Shown here piece after piece: positions 1-7,854 of a stretch of 17,119 nt of DNA. The translations under genes were made by a program, and so were the position numbers. The stretch's first letter is position 1, and each line of letters starts with the position of its first letter. The DNA is from Chrysochromulina parva (lineage: Eukaryota; Haptophyta; Prymnesiales; Chrysochromulinaceae): the NCBI GenBank assembly GCA_002887195.1, contig PJAB01001117.1, positions 1 to 17,119 of the forward strand. The letters run 5' to 3'. Under the pieces are notes generated by a model. The model worked only from the letters and a program-made list of their open reading frames with translations, was not told where the DNA came from and made no database searches.

Positions 1-1
1 G

Positions 2-136
2 TCCCTCGTCACCAACCACCTGCTCACGCACGAGTCCCTCGAGCCTGTCCAGCGTGTTGAGCTCTCCGAGCAGCTCAAGCGCTCACTGGCCGTCGTGCAG
101 CACAGCAACCTCGGCCTCCTACGCATGTGGCGCTAG
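2..136 (+). CDS. C-terminal end of an unidentified protein (5' truncated by window)
   Basis: An open frame enters from the left edge and ends at TAG 134-136, giving 44 residues that begin SLVTNHLLTHES and end NLGLLRMWR. Codons strongly prefer C or G at the third position, like the confident genes here, which supports real coding. The stretch looks helical and charged (QRVELSEQLKRSLAVVQHS). I do not recognise the family, and the visible tail is too short to assign one. No start is visible. It converges on the acetyltransferase gene that ends at 550. Confidence 0.55.
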   Translation, partial: SLVTNHLLTHESLEPVQRVELSEQLKRSLAVVQHSNLGLLRMWR

Positions 137-381
137 GATGCGCTTAGAGGTGGTTCGTGCACGGTGTGGTTGCGTCCAGGAAAAAGGCAAATGCATGGCA
201 TGTAGGTTGTAGCGGCGACGCGAGCGCCGCGCGCACGCGCGCCGCGCTACACTCTTGTGTGTGCTTCGTGTGGTTGTGGCCGTTCGGTGTGCGTTCGCGC
301 GAGACACGGTCAATTAATGCGGCTGACCAAACGGACACACTCGTGCCACCAACGTGCCCCCCGACGCAATGGCGCATATAT

Positions 382-397
382 GTCCATCTCCATGGAC
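382..397. repeat. Inverted repeat, 6-bp stem
   Basis: GTCCAT (382-387) and ATGGAC (392-397) are perfect reverse complements around the 4-base loop CTCC. It lies 3 bases from a second hairpin in a convergent spacer. A 3'-end or structural role is only inferred. Confidence 0.5.
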
Positions 398-400
398 CAC

Positions 401-418
401 GATATGCCCGCGCATATC
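401..418. repeat. Inverted repeat, 7-bp stem
   Basis: GATATGC (401-407) and GCATATC (412-418) pair perfectly around the loop CCGC. The stem carries the CATAT word that recurs at 373, 428, 442 and 456. With the 382-397 hairpin it forms a two-hairpin block. Confidence 0.55.
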
Positions 419-441
419 AGGATTGAGGATATCTCGAACGT

Positions 442-463
442 CATATCGAATCGCCCATATCGA
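442..463. repeat. Direct repeat CATATCGA
   Basis: CATATCGA occurs at 442-449 and again at 456-463, 14 bp apart, next to GATATC at 428-433. It belongs to the AT-rich cluster between the two convergent genes. No known element is recognised. Confidence 0.45.
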
Positions 464-549
464 TGATGTGCATTCGGCATCAACACACATGCGGACCTGA
501 AAAGGCTAGCTGCAGGCGACAACGCCTTAAACACTTTCAGCAGCGTGCG

Positions 550-1323
550 CTACAGTCGTCTCCAAAGGAAGATTCCACTCTCCCACGCCGCACTCCACAA
601 GAAGTTGGTGCGGTGCTCCTCGGTGTACCCCTGGCGATTGTAAAAGGAAACCGCGATGCGTTGTGCTGTGGAGCAGCAGATGCGCAGGTGTTGGCACGTG
701 CTGAAACCGTCGCACACGCTCGGCTCGAGCGTGCGGCAATACTTCTCCGCGCATTGCAAGAGCGCCGAGCCCACGCCCTTTCCCTGTGCACGCACGTCGA
801 CCGCCAGCCACTGCACTGTCGCCAGGTCCGGCAGATGGGCCGCGCTAGGAGCCAACGCGGCTACGGGTCCGTGGGGTGGCAACCAGGCGCGGCGATTGCC
901 CCCGTCTTGGCGCCGGCACTGCACGACTAGAAAGCCTACGATTCCGTTCTCTTCGACAACCCAGCAGCGGCGCCTGTACGATGAGTTATCACTGTAGTCC
1001 GCCAGCGCCCCGACGCCCTGCTTGATGGACGCGGCAAGGTAGCGCTCTATTGAGCGCCTCCGATTGAATTTGACGGCAACAGGGACAGCTGCGGTGGCTA
1101 TGAGCGTCACGACGGCCATGTGGAGGGTGGTAAATGAACGCAGCCATGCTGCTGCACACACAAAGATGCCGAGCCCAAGCGGGCACACCATGTCATAGAA
1201 CAGAGGCGGGTTCTGGTCGCGTCGCCACGCTGCCTGAAACAGGCGTGTAACCGCCTCCTGATCTCGACGCTCAAAGAGCCGCGGCGTGAAGGAGGGCGGG
1301 CCTGCGGTCAGGTCAGCGGACAT
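550..1323 (-). CDS. NAT8/camello-like membrane GNAT N-acetyltransferase
   Basis: The 257-residue protein starts at ATG (1321-1323) and stops at TAG (550-552). The C-terminal half has a GNAT acetyl-CoA fold: a strand WVVEENGIVGFLVVQC (about 120-135), the CoA pyrophosphate loop VDVRAQGKGVGSALLQ (about 174-190, the Q/RxxGxG/A motif), and the late element VSFYNRQGYTEEHR (about 225-240). Two hydrophobic segments near residues 44-62 and 66-86 sit ahead of the fold. This layout matches NAT8/camello proteins, which sit in ER/Golgi membranes and acetylate amino groups of cysteine conjugates or lysines. Substrate cannot be read from the sequence. It shares a 186-bp divergent promoter region with the EEP gene. 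Length fits the family. The family call is firm at GNAT level and moderate at NAT8 level. Confidence 0.82.
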   Translation of the reverse strand: MSADLTAGPPSFTPRLFERRDQEAVTRLFQAAWRRDQNPPLFYDMVCPLGLGIFVCAAAWLRSFTTLHMAVVTLIATAAVPVAVKFNRRRSIERYLAASIKQGVGALADYSDNSSYRRRCWVVEENGIVGFLVVQCRRQDGGNRRAWLPPHGPVAALAPSAAHLPDLATVQWLAVDVRAQGKGVGSALLQCAEKYCRTLEPSVCDGFSTCQHLRICCSTAQRIAVSFYNRQGYTEEHRTNFLWSAAWESGIFLWRRL

Positions 1324-1509
1324 GCCTTGCCTTGCCCTGTTGTTTCAACATGGGTGGAGGTGTGACGTGGCGGTCTTGTCCTACGAACAGTACCGGTACC
1401 GTGTGTGTCCCGGCTGCCCCCGGTGTCTTTTTACCGACTCCCCCTGTGGTGACTTTGAACCGGGACGCATGTGAAGGCAGGAAAACCCCGCCATACACCG
1501 CGCGCGCGC
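1324..1509. promoter_or_regulatory. Divergent promoter region between GNAT and EEP genes
   Basis: This 186-bp gap separates two gene starts facing away from each other, so it should carry both promoters. It contains the perfect 10-bp palindrome GTACCGGTAC (1390-1399). No clear TATA box is visible. Regulation is inferred from arrangement alone. Confidence 0.45.
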
Positions 1510-2820
1510 ATGAAGGCGCTCAACACCCAGCGATTCGCCGCCGGCCGGCTATCACCGCCATCATGGCTTGCGCTCCTCGGCTTCGCGTCGGTTTGCGGCT
1601 TCCTCGTCATGGTGCGCCGTGCGTTGAGCAACTCTGCTGCCTTCTATCCGCACCAACTCTCTTCCTCTTCACGCAGCGAGAAGCCGCTCTTCACACGGCC
1701 GGCGTCGCATTGGGTGCAGCACCTGATGGACGGCGCCTCCCGGCCCGCGGGCGTGTCCATGAAGGAGTTTATGTACGAGTGCTTCAAGCGTGATGTGGCT
1801 CGCGGGGAGCTCGGCGAAAACCGGGACATTCTGCGGGACATTCGGGTCCACCGTCGTGAGGGCAGATCCTTGCGCATGGTTAGCTGGAACGTACACTTCT
1901 TCAGCGTGGGCTACTCGAATGTGGTCCTTGGTGACGGGCTGGACGAGGCCAAGGCTGTCATCTCGCTCCTGCATGCTGACGTGCTCCTCCTTCAGGAGGT
2001 TCCTCCGAGCGTACTTGGCAAGCTCGAGAAGTGGTTGCTCGATGCCGAGGGCTACACGCACTTCGTGGCGGCGCCGAGCGCTGACCCGCACGTGCTGGCA
2101 GCCGACTCCTCCGTCTATGCGGGCGAGCGACTGCTGGTGATTATCGCGAGCAAGAGGCCGTTTCGCCAGTCCGCGCAAGTTGCCATGGCGAATGGCGGCC
2201 ACGCCGCGTTTGCTGAGATTGAGCTGCCGTCGAGATCGGCGGCTGAAAATTCGGTTGACGCAGGACGCCACCACGGTCGCTCTCAGGGGTCGCCACCGTC
2301 GTCCAGGCCGTCGTCGTCATCCTCCTCGTCCACACCGCCCGCGACCGCACTTGTCTATTCACTCCATGCCTCAGTGCGCTGCGCAGCCTCGGTACGACGA
2401 GAGGAGATAGGGGCGCTGTTACTCCACGCGCAGAGCCTCTATCCGTCCGCCTCGGCGAGCGAGCAGCCGTGCCTCATCGCAGGCGATTTCAACCAGCCGA
2501 ACGAGGCCGATTACCCGACGCACGAGTGGCACGCCCTTGCCTCCGACCTCGCCTCGGCCAAGTTGCCAGAGAGCGACGGAGTCATGCAGTTGCTTCGTGC
2601 GGCGGGCTATGTGCCCTCGTGGGAGGTGGCGAGTCACTCGAGGCCGCTCGTCGGTTCAAGTGCATGGAATGGTGCCGTGGTCGACTACTGCTACGTGGCC
2701 AATGTGGCACGAGGGCTGCGCGGGCGGCATCTGCCCACGACGATGGTTGTCGAGGCAACGTATTTTCATCACTCGCTCGCTTCGGATCATCTGCCGCTCG
2801 TTGTCGACTTCCGAATCTGA
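1510..2820 (+). CDS. Membrane-anchored endonuclease/exonuclease/phosphatase (EEP) family enzyme
   Basis: From ATG 1510 the protein is 436 residues; the frame stays open upstream to a GTG at 1471, but ATG is preferred in a eukaryote. An N-terminal hydrophobic segment (about 15-35, PSWLALLGFASVCGFLVMV) predicts a signal anchor. EEP metal and catalytic motifs follow in order: RMVSWNVHFF (about 122-131), DVLLLQEV (about 157-164, metal-binding Glu), AGDFNQPNE (about 324-332), VDYCYV (about 391) and ASDHLPLVVDF near the C-terminus (catalytic Asp-His). These residues support an active Mg-dependent phosphodiesterase. A Ser-rich loop (about 258-277) interrupts the fold. Members cut DNA, phosphoinositides, sphingomyelin or tyrosyl-DNA bonds; the membrane anchor argues against a nuclear repair role, but the substrate is unknown. 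Confidence 0.85.
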   Translation: MKALNTQRFAAGRLSPPSWLALLGFASVCGFLVMVRRALSNSAAFYPHQLSSSSRSEKPLFTRPASHWVQHLMDGASRPAGVSMKEFMYECFKRDVARGELGENRDILRDIRVHRREGRSLRMVSWNVHFFSVGYSNVVLGDGLDEAKAVISLLHADVLLLQEVPPSVLGKLEKWLLDAEGYTHFVAAPSADPHVLAADSSVYAGERLLVIIASKRPFRQSAQVAMANGGHAAFAEIELPSRSAAENSVDAGRHHGRSQGSPPSSRPSSSSSSSTPPATALVYSLHASVRCAASVRREEIGALLLHAQSLYPSASASEQPCLIAGDFNQPNEADYPTHEWHALASDLASAKLPESDGVMQLLRAAGYVPSWEVASHSRPLVGSSAWNGAVVDYCYVANVARGLRGRHLPTTMVVEATYFHHSLASDHLPLVVDFRI

Positions 2821-3159
2821 GATACTCTAGCAGATATTCTGAGGCGCTTTTTTATGATGACGGGTGTGCTAAGGGTGTGCTGAACGCAGGCGGGTACCCA
2901 TGTGTATCCTTTAATCATGGTTGTACACACTACTCGGGCTCCGCTTTGCGGAGACGCAGACGTGGGCGGGAACGCGCGGCGCGGGACAGTCCGCGCTCTC
3001 GACACTCGAGTAGAACTAGAAGTGTTCTTCGGTGTCTCCGCGACCGCGGGTACCGCCGGTAGGGCGATTACGCGAGCACGTTTAGAAGAGATGCGTCTCC
3101 TACCTCCTGGGCACCCGACTCTACTGAGGAGTACCGACCCGAGCGAGCACGGAAGGGAC
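2821..3159. other. Convergent intergenic spacer (3' regions of EEP and PDZ genes)
   Basis: No believable gene. It holds GCAGATATTCT (2830-2840), GGGTGTGCT as a direct repeat (2862-2870 and 2873-2881), and a 6-bp hairpin at 2939-2953. Both neighbours end here, so these are probably 3' untranslated and termination sequences. Confidence 0.55.
2939..2953. repeat. Inverted repeat, 6-bp GC-rich stem
   Basis: CTCCGC (2939-2944) and GCGGAG (2948-2953) pair perfectly around TTT. It lies about midway between two convergent stop codons. It resembles a simple terminator-like hairpin, but eukaryotic Pol II termination does not need one, so function is unknown. Confidence 0.45.
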
Positions 3160-3753
3160 TCAGAAGTTGTCCTTGCCCGGCTTCAACGGTGTGGAGACTC
3201 CGTTGACTGTTGTGCCCTTGGCACCATCCCACTCGACAGTGGCCTCGTCCTTGCGCTCTGAACGCTGAACTTGGCGCACACGCGGCACGGACTGGTCGGT
3301 TCTCTGAAGTTCAAGCGCCACGTCGGTGTAGCCATATCGTCCCTCGTTAGAAGCTATTGCTGACATGATCACGTCAAACGGCAGAGCCGTAACAGGAATG
3401 AGATTGCGCTCCACAGAGGTAAACTGCGCGCCATCGCCCAGCTTTATGAGGGATTGCTGGCCGCCGAACTGCACCGCAGAGACACGAATGAGCTTATCGC
3501 CTACCAAAATGCGCCCATCGAGCTCTGCACGCCCACCCTCGACCAGACCAGCTACTGTGACGCCCTCAGCTTTACCAGGCGTTTCCTCCTCAAATATGAT
3601 GCCGAGCGGTTTCTGCAGGCGAACCATATAGGATTCGCCGGCGATTGCTATGGGCGAATAGCATCGGCGTGCACCGACAAGAGTGCTGAGTCTGACAGAG
3701 TAGCTGTGCAGCGGTTGCACGAACGAGAGGAAGAGCACAAGCAATGACAGCAT
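3160..3753 (-). CDS. PDZ-domain protein with N-terminal signal peptide, possibly plastid-targeted
   Basis: The 197-residue protein starts at ATG (3751-3753) and ends ...KPGKDNF-TGA. Residues 1-17 (MLSLLVLFLSFVQPLHS) form a hydrophobic signal peptide, followed by a Ser/Arg-rich stretch (YSVRLSTLVGARR). That pairing resembles the bipartite leader of secondary-plastid algae, though a secreted protein is also possible. A PDZ-like domain spans about 40-165: the peptide-binding loop KPLGIIFEEE (about 47-56), then GVTVAGLVEGGRAELDG and LVGDKLIRVSAVQF, the usual order of PDZ strands. An insertion separates these from the last strand, DVALELQR. The C-terminal 40 residues are charged and probably disordered. 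Single PDZ proteins of this type act as binding adaptors, and no protease domain is present. Partner unknown. Confidence 0.7.
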   Translation of the reverse strand: MLSLLVLFLSFVQPLHSYSVRLSTLVGARRCYSPIAIAGESYMVRLQKPLGIIFEEETPGKAEGVTVAGLVEGGRAELDGRILVGDKLIRVSAVQFGGQQSLIKLGDGAQFTSVERNLIPVTALPFDVIMSAIASNEGRYGYTDVALELQRTDQSVPRVRQVQRSERKDEATVEWDGAKGTTVNGVSTPLKPGKDNF

Positions 3754-3789
3754 TTTGATGCGTGGAAATAAACCACTGACGAAACATTT

Positions 3790-3821
3790 TTGTTGAACCT
3801 CGTTTTATCTTGTTGAACCTC
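3790..3821 (-). promoter_or_regulatory. Tandem 12-bp element upstream of the PDZ gene
   Basis: TTGTTGAACCTC occurs at 3790-3801 and again at 3810-3821, 20 bp apart, at 37 and 57 bp before the PDZ start codon. On the gene strand it reads GAGGTTCAACAA. Two exact copies about two helical turns apart suggest a protein-binding site pair or 5' UTR element. No known motif is recognised. Confidence 0.4.
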
Positions 3822-4005
3822 AAAAGCTTTGTTCCGAAAGACTCGCTGGCGCGGCCCGGCTGGCACTCTCGCGGCCCAAACCTCAAGCGCCGCGGACGCG
3901 CGCCGGCGCCGCGCAGGCCCGCGAACCCGGCGCGTGGCTCGCGGCGTCCCCGGCGGTACCATCATGCAGTATCTGTGTGCATGCTCGAGATGGCTGGGTT
4001 GTCTG

Positions 4006-4710
4006 TTACCTCGGCTTCGTAGAGCCGAAGCCTCCAAAGCCCATCAGGGCGGCCATCTCGTCCTGATCTGCACTCGCCTCGTCAGCGTCGACCTTACAGC
4101 CGATCGCGCTGCCTGCGCTTGCACTCGCGCCGTCACCGTTGGCGTCGCCGAGCTCGTGACGCCTTGACCGCTTGAGGCGACGCTCCTCGGCCGCCGCCTC
4201 GCGCTCCGCCTCCTCGCGCTGGCGTACACGCTCGTCGAAGGACTCTAGGAACTGCTGCGCTTTCTCCTCTGGAGAGAGATCCTGTGCGAGCGCGTCGTGC
4301 TTGTGCGCCTCGAGCCGCGCCTTCACCTCGCCCAGGGTCGAACGCTCGGCGCGCATGGACATGCCGAGCATGCGGTTGTGCTTCCGGCCGTTGATGTGCG
4401 CCAGATAGTTGGCCGAGTCGCGGAGAGTGCAGTCGCAGACCTTGCAAAAGTATGCTCCGGCGAACTGGCCAGAGAGGGCGTCGGCGCCGCTGATCACCGT
4501 TCGCGCGCCGACGAACTTGGTGAGGGCGAGATCTTCCGTCCGCCGCTGCAGCGGAGCGCGCTGCACGATCGGCTGTGGAGCTGTCTTCGCCTGCTCGCGG
4601 TCGGCCTCAAGGGCGAGCTCCGCGTCGAGGCGCTCCTTGGCCTTCTGCTCAAAGTGATCCTTGTCCCACTCGCGGCGGAAGTTATTGCCATCCTTGATGG
4701 CCTTGGACAT
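4006..4710 (-). CDS. ZMAT2: ZMAT2/Snu23-like U4/U6.U5 tri-snRNP zinc-finger protein
   Basis: From ATG 4710 the protein is 234 residues, close to the family length of about 200. The frame stays open 17 codons further up to 4761, but family similarity begins with FRREWDKDHFEQKAKERL (about 11-28). A C2H2 finger is complete: C89-x2-C92-x12-H105-x5-H111, in YFCKVCDCTLRD...INGRKHNR. It is followed by the diagnostic LGMSMRAERSTLGEVKARLE and a Lys/Arg/Glu-rich coiled region. The C-terminus MAALMGFGGFGSTK is the signature tail of the family. ZMAT2/Snu23 is a spliceosome B-complex protein that helps position the 5' splice site and U6. Its presence means the organism splices, even though no intron is obvious in this window. 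Confidence 0.93.
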   Translation of the reverse strand: MSKAIKDGNNFRREWDKDHFEQKAKERLDAELALEADREQAKTAPQPIVQRAPLQRRTEDLALTKFVGARTVISGADALSGQFAGAYFCKVCDCTLRDSANYLAHINGRKHNRMLGMSMRAERSTLGEVKARLEAHKHDALAQDLSPEEKAQQFLESFDERVRQREEAEREAAAEERRLKRSRRHELGDANGDGASASAGSAIGCKVDADEASADQDEMAALMGFGGFGSTKPR

Positions 4711-4812
4711 AGGATCGGATGATCGGGAAGCGTGGACCCACGGGACAGCTCCGAGCAGCACCCGGGCAGGGCCAGTCCTATGACTCCTATAAACGTCAGG
4801 AAGACTGGGCTC

Positions 4813-4845
4813 TTTTCACACTGTGCTGTACTTTTCACACTAGCC
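4813..4845 (-). promoter_or_regulatory. Two TTTTCACACT boxes; second is a 14-bp element shared with the fusion gene
   Basis: TTTTCACACT is at 4813-4822, and TTTTCACACTAGCC is at 4832-4845. The identical 14-mer recurs at 10423-10436, again upstream of a - strand start codon. Read on the gene strand it is GGCTAGTGTGAAAA. Here it is about 120 bp upstream of the ZMAT2 ATG. Confidence 0.4.
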
Positions 4846-5045
4846 ATTTCCCGAATTGGCCAACAGAAGAGCCTCTGCTCATAGCCCGTACGTCGCAGGC
4901 CGAGTCGTAGGCGCCAGTTCACAGCATCAAAGGCATTCGGTGTGAATTTCACGAGTCGGTGTTCAACCACCAACGTACAATTGTACCCCCCTCAAGCGCC
5001 CCTCCTCAACACCGAATCCCTGTGTGCGAACGAGGTTTTCAAGCC

Positions 5046-5063
5046 TTTCACACATGTTCACAC
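5046..5063 (+). promoter_or_regulatory. Paired TTCACAC boxes just upstream of GT29 start
   Basis: TTTCACACATGTTCACAC holds two TTCACAC copies 10 bp apart and ends 10 bp before the chosen ATG at 5074. The word matches the boxes at 4813-4841 and 10423. It also contains an out-of-frame ATG. The role is speculative. Confidence 0.3.
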
Positions 5064-5073
5064 GACCGTCTCT

Positions 5074-6435
5074 ATGCGCTGCGCCTGGGTCGGCATCGCC
5101 ATCGTCATCTATGTGTCGACGGCCACCGTGCTGGAGCTGTATTGGATGACCGCGGCTCGACCAGCTGCATCGGCAGCTGTTGACGCGCAGCAGGCGCGTC
5201 AGCAGGCTTCTCTGGCGAGTGTGCCACATTCGACTGCTCCACTCCCGCCGCCATCTTCAGCACCGCCGCCGCCGCCACCAGCCCCTACATCGAGGCCAAA
5301 GATCCGCAAGCCGCGCACAGCCAGTGGTGTCAGTACACCTGCCAGTCAGCTGCCGGCTCATGGTGCAACACGCGAAGCTGAGCGATGCTGGCGGATGCCA
5401 CCTCCATTCTTCGAGCCACCCTTTGACGAGGCCATGGCCTCCATCGTATGGTCGAAGCCGATGCCAACGAAGCACGGACCGCTCGAAGACGTGCCCGCCG
5501 CGGAGCGCGCCCGAGATTGGCCCAGGGACAAGGTGGCGAGGCTCGAGCGCTTGCTGCCCCTGCGCACGGACATGGCGGCCACGCGCTACAACAGCTGCGC
5601 CGTAGTGGGGAGCTCCCCGGAGCTGCTTCTCTACGAGGATGGGCGCGCCATTGACGCGCATGATGCCGTGTTCCGTGCCAACCTGGCCGTCGTCGATGGC
5701 TTTGAGGCGCATGCGGGCAAGCGCACGAGCGTGCGGGTGATCAACCCGGTCGAGTCGGTCATACGGGCGAGGAAGAAGGACATTTACGACAGCAGCCGTA
5801 CGATGATCGTCAAAAACCAGGACCCACCCGCCATCCGCTCCCCTTCCAAGGAGCACAGCCGATTCCTGGAGCAGAGTGAAGAGGAGATCCAGAGGGCCGT
5901 GGCGTCTGCGCCACTGCCTCCCAATTTCCTCGCGAGGCGCGCTGTGCTCGAGCTGTGTAACTACTTGATGCTCGCGAGCATCGACGCCGACGCGGACGAG
6001 GGCCGTGTGGCACCAGCTGCCGAAGGGGGCGTGGGTCGCAAACAGGGCAGTGCCAAGGCGCTCAACATGACGTCCACGACGGCCGCCTTTCGAGCCTACG
6101 CTGCAGGACGAGCCACATCGTGGCATCCGAACGGCGACTCGATCCCCAAGTTCTCAAAGTCACATTGCTCGACGGGGACGGTTCTGCTTCTGCAGGCGCT
6201 GCTCACATGCCGGCACGTAGAGCTATACGGCTACCACGCTTGCTCGTGCGAGGACAAGTGCAAGGCGCCAAGTATTGCCACGCGCAACCATTACTGGGAC
6301 AAGAAGACGACGCCCCGTTTTGGTGAGATGTTTGCGCGTTACGAGAGCCACACGCAGCTGTACCAACGGCTTGAGAATGCGTGCGGCGTCAGCTTTCGCA
6401 TCGCGCGCCGTGAGCATTGCGACAAAGATCGATAA
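5074..6435 (+). CDS. GT29 sialyltransferase-like glycosyltransferase, type II Golgi membrane protein
   Basis: From ATG 5074 the protein is 453 residues; the frame is open to a GTG at 4942, but 5074 is the first in-frame ATG and places the membrane anchor at the very N-terminus (about 4-24, AWVGIAIVIYVSTATVLELYW), as in Golgi type II enzymes. An Ala/Pro-rich stem follows to about residue 90. Sialylmotif L is about 171-222 (YNSCAVVGSSPELLL, then IDAHDAVFRANLA and GKRTSVRVINP). Motif S is about 354-388 (SHCSTGTVLLLQALL, then VELYGY). Motif III is NHYWD (about 405-409). The VS position reads H426-TQLY-Q431, with Gln where the family has Glu. GT29 enzymes move sialic acid from CMP-sugar to glycans; in algae and plants the donor may be a Kdo-like sugar. 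Donor and acceptor are not readable here. Confidence 0.88.
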   Translation: MRCAWVGIAIVIYVSTATVLELYWMTAARPAASAAVDAQQARQQASLASVPHSTAPLPPPSSAPPPPPPAPTSRPKIRKPRTASGVSTPASQLPAHGATREAERCWRMPPPFFEPPFDEAMASIVWSKPMPTKHGPLEDVPAAERARDWPRDKVARLERLLPLRTDMAATRYNSCAVVGSSPELLLYEDGRAIDAHDAVFRANLAVVDGFEAHAGKRTSVRVINPVESVIRARKKDIYDSSRTMIVKNQDPPAIRSPSKEHSRFLEQSEEEIQRAVASAPLPPNFLARRAVLELCNYLMLASIDADADEGRVAPAAEGGVGRKQGSAKALNMTSTTAAFRAYAAGRATSWHPNGDSIPKFSKSHCSTGTVLLLQALLTCRHVELYGYHACSCEDKCKAPSIATRNHYWDKKTTPRFGEMFARYESHTQLYQRLENACGVSFRIARREHCDKDR

Positions 6436-7004
6436 ATAGACAAGCTACACGACGTGTGTGAACGACGCGAGAGAACTTTTCGTTTTGATTCACGTGATTC
6501 GGCAGGTGTGACTGTGAGCGACTGCCGCCCGACAGACGCGCGACAGGCCGGCCCACAGCCCGTGAACTGCAACACGTCTCCGTGCGTACTACGTAGTAGT
6601 TCGACACTGCAAACTGCAGCGGACCGCCCTCGACGCCCCGGGAAAGGACGAGTGTAATGGCCGAGCCCCAGTCGGCCCGCGTCATGACAGCGCCGCACAC
6701 CCATGCGCACACATGCGCACAATTGAACGAAGTCCGCAGACATCATGTCACGCGGACCGAGGCAAGGCGGAGCATCCCGCTCGACCATGACAAGAAGACA
6801 ACCGCTCGAGCCTCGTTCTGGATGGATGGCAGCGGGCCTCCTCCTGCACGCTCCCCTCCTGAAGGTCTCACGCACGTCGTTGGGGGTCCCGCCGGTACCG
6901 GGACACCTGGGCCCCTGGCGGTCCGCACGCCTCGTGCCCGCCGCCGCGCCGCCCTCAGCACGTGCGGCCCCGAGTCCCCCGAAGGGATGCAGCTCGCTCG
7001 CCCT
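6436..7004. other. Convergent intergenic spacer between GT29 and the OB-fold/Rad23 fusion
   Basis: About 570 bp with no supported gene. It contains the 12-bp perfect palindrome TACTACGTAGTA (6587-6598) and a tandem 10-mer CATGCGCACA (6702-6721). Open frames in 6657-7026 are extensions or shadows with biased Pro/Arg/Ala content and no recognisable domain. The region should hold both 3' untranslated regions. Confidence 0.5.
6587..6598. repeat. 12-bp perfect palindrome
   Basis: TACTACGTAGTA is its own reverse complement, centred on ACGT. It lies in the spacer after the GT29 stop. A bZIP-type ACGT-core site is possible, but its position downstream of both genes makes that weak. Confidence 0.4.
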
Positions 7005-7854
7005 CTACATCAGGTCGCCTCCCTGATCGAAGAGGAAATTGGCCGCAAGGTTTTCGTTCTTGTCGCAGGCCAGGAAGGCCTGGACGACGATCGGGCGCGG
7101 GAAGCCGAGCGCCATCAGCCGCTCGATGGCACCCTCGTCCTCCTCGTCAAGCTGCGCATCCACCGGGTTCATACCGCCACCGCCGCCCGCCATCGCGCCG
7201 AGCATCTGCTGCATCATCATCGGGTCGATGCCGAGCTGCTCCATCACCTCAGGGTTCTGCATCGCCTGCTGGATCTCGGGCAGCTGCATCAGCTGCGCGA
7301 GCATCTCAGGGTTCTGCAACAGCCCCTCGAGCATCTGCGGGTTCTGCTGGATCATCTGCTGTAGCGCCGGCGGCAGCCCACCGCCGCCACCGCCGCCGCC
7401 GCCGCCGCCGCCCTGGGGCGCCGCCATTCCAAACGGGAGCGCCGCGCCGTGGCCGGCACCGGGCGGCGGCCCGAGCTGGCCCGTATGCGCCTGGTTGAGC
7501 AGCGCGGCAAAGGCCTGCGGGTTTGCCTGGATGAGCTGCAGCTTGGCCGGGTCTGACGCAGCGAGCCCCTGCAGGTATGCTTGCAGACCCGCCTGGTCGC
7601 CGATGGCCACGAGCTCGGAGCGGAAGCTTGCGGAGGCGGCGAGCTCGGGCCACGTGGAGGGTGTGGGCTCGTCTTCCATGTCGTCTTCGCCCTCATCCCC
7701 CGCCTGCGGGATGCCCTCCTCGAGGTACTGCACTGCACGATCTGGGTTCATAAAGGCGGCCACCATGGCAGCTTGCACCTGGTCACGCGCGTAGCCCATG
7801 TCGACAAGGTTGTCGATGGCGGCCTGCGCCTGCGGCGAGAACTGCTGTTGTGCC

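Larger units (their letters stand above)
137..549. other. Convergent intergenic spacer with AT-rich hairpin cluster
   Basis: No convincing gene. The first part (about 150-360) is GC-rich and unstructured. From about 371 to 465 the composition changes to repeated CATAT/GATAT words carrying two adjacent perfect inverted repeats, listed separately. Because both flanking genes end here, the region probably holds their 3' ends. Confidence 0.6.
4711..5073. promoter_or_regulatory. Divergent promoter region between ZMAT2 and GT29
   Basis: This 363-bp gap lies between two outward-facing starts. It contains TATAAA at 4788-4793, two TTTTCACACT boxes (4813-4822 and 4832-4841), the perfect palindrome GTGAATTTCAC (4942-4952), and a TTCACAC pair at 5046-5063. 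The recurring TTCACA/TGTGAA word stands out against the GC-rich background. Which start each element serves is inferred. Confidence 0.45.

Noticed and set aside
463..930. 155-codon + strand open frame opposite the acetyltransferase
   Set aside because: The - strand carries the GNAT motifs; this is its shadow.
1440..1470. tRNA T-arm-like GGTTCAAAGTC on the - strand
   Set aside because: No acceptor stem, anticodon arm or D-arm could be folded around it.
2902..3261. 119-codon + strand open frame overlapping the PDZ gene end
   Set aside because: Part of it lies in a convergent spacer and the rest is antisense to the PDZ gene; no domain or signal is visible.
4942..5073. N-terminal extension of GT29 from a GTG codon
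   Set aside because: Non-ATG start in a eukaryote, and it would bury the membrane anchor about 50 residues in; the sequence there has promoter-like boxes.
6657..7364. 235-codon + strand open frame after GT29
   Set aside because: Most of it is antisense to the UBA2/STI1 coding region, and the unique part has Pro/Arg-rich low-complexity content.
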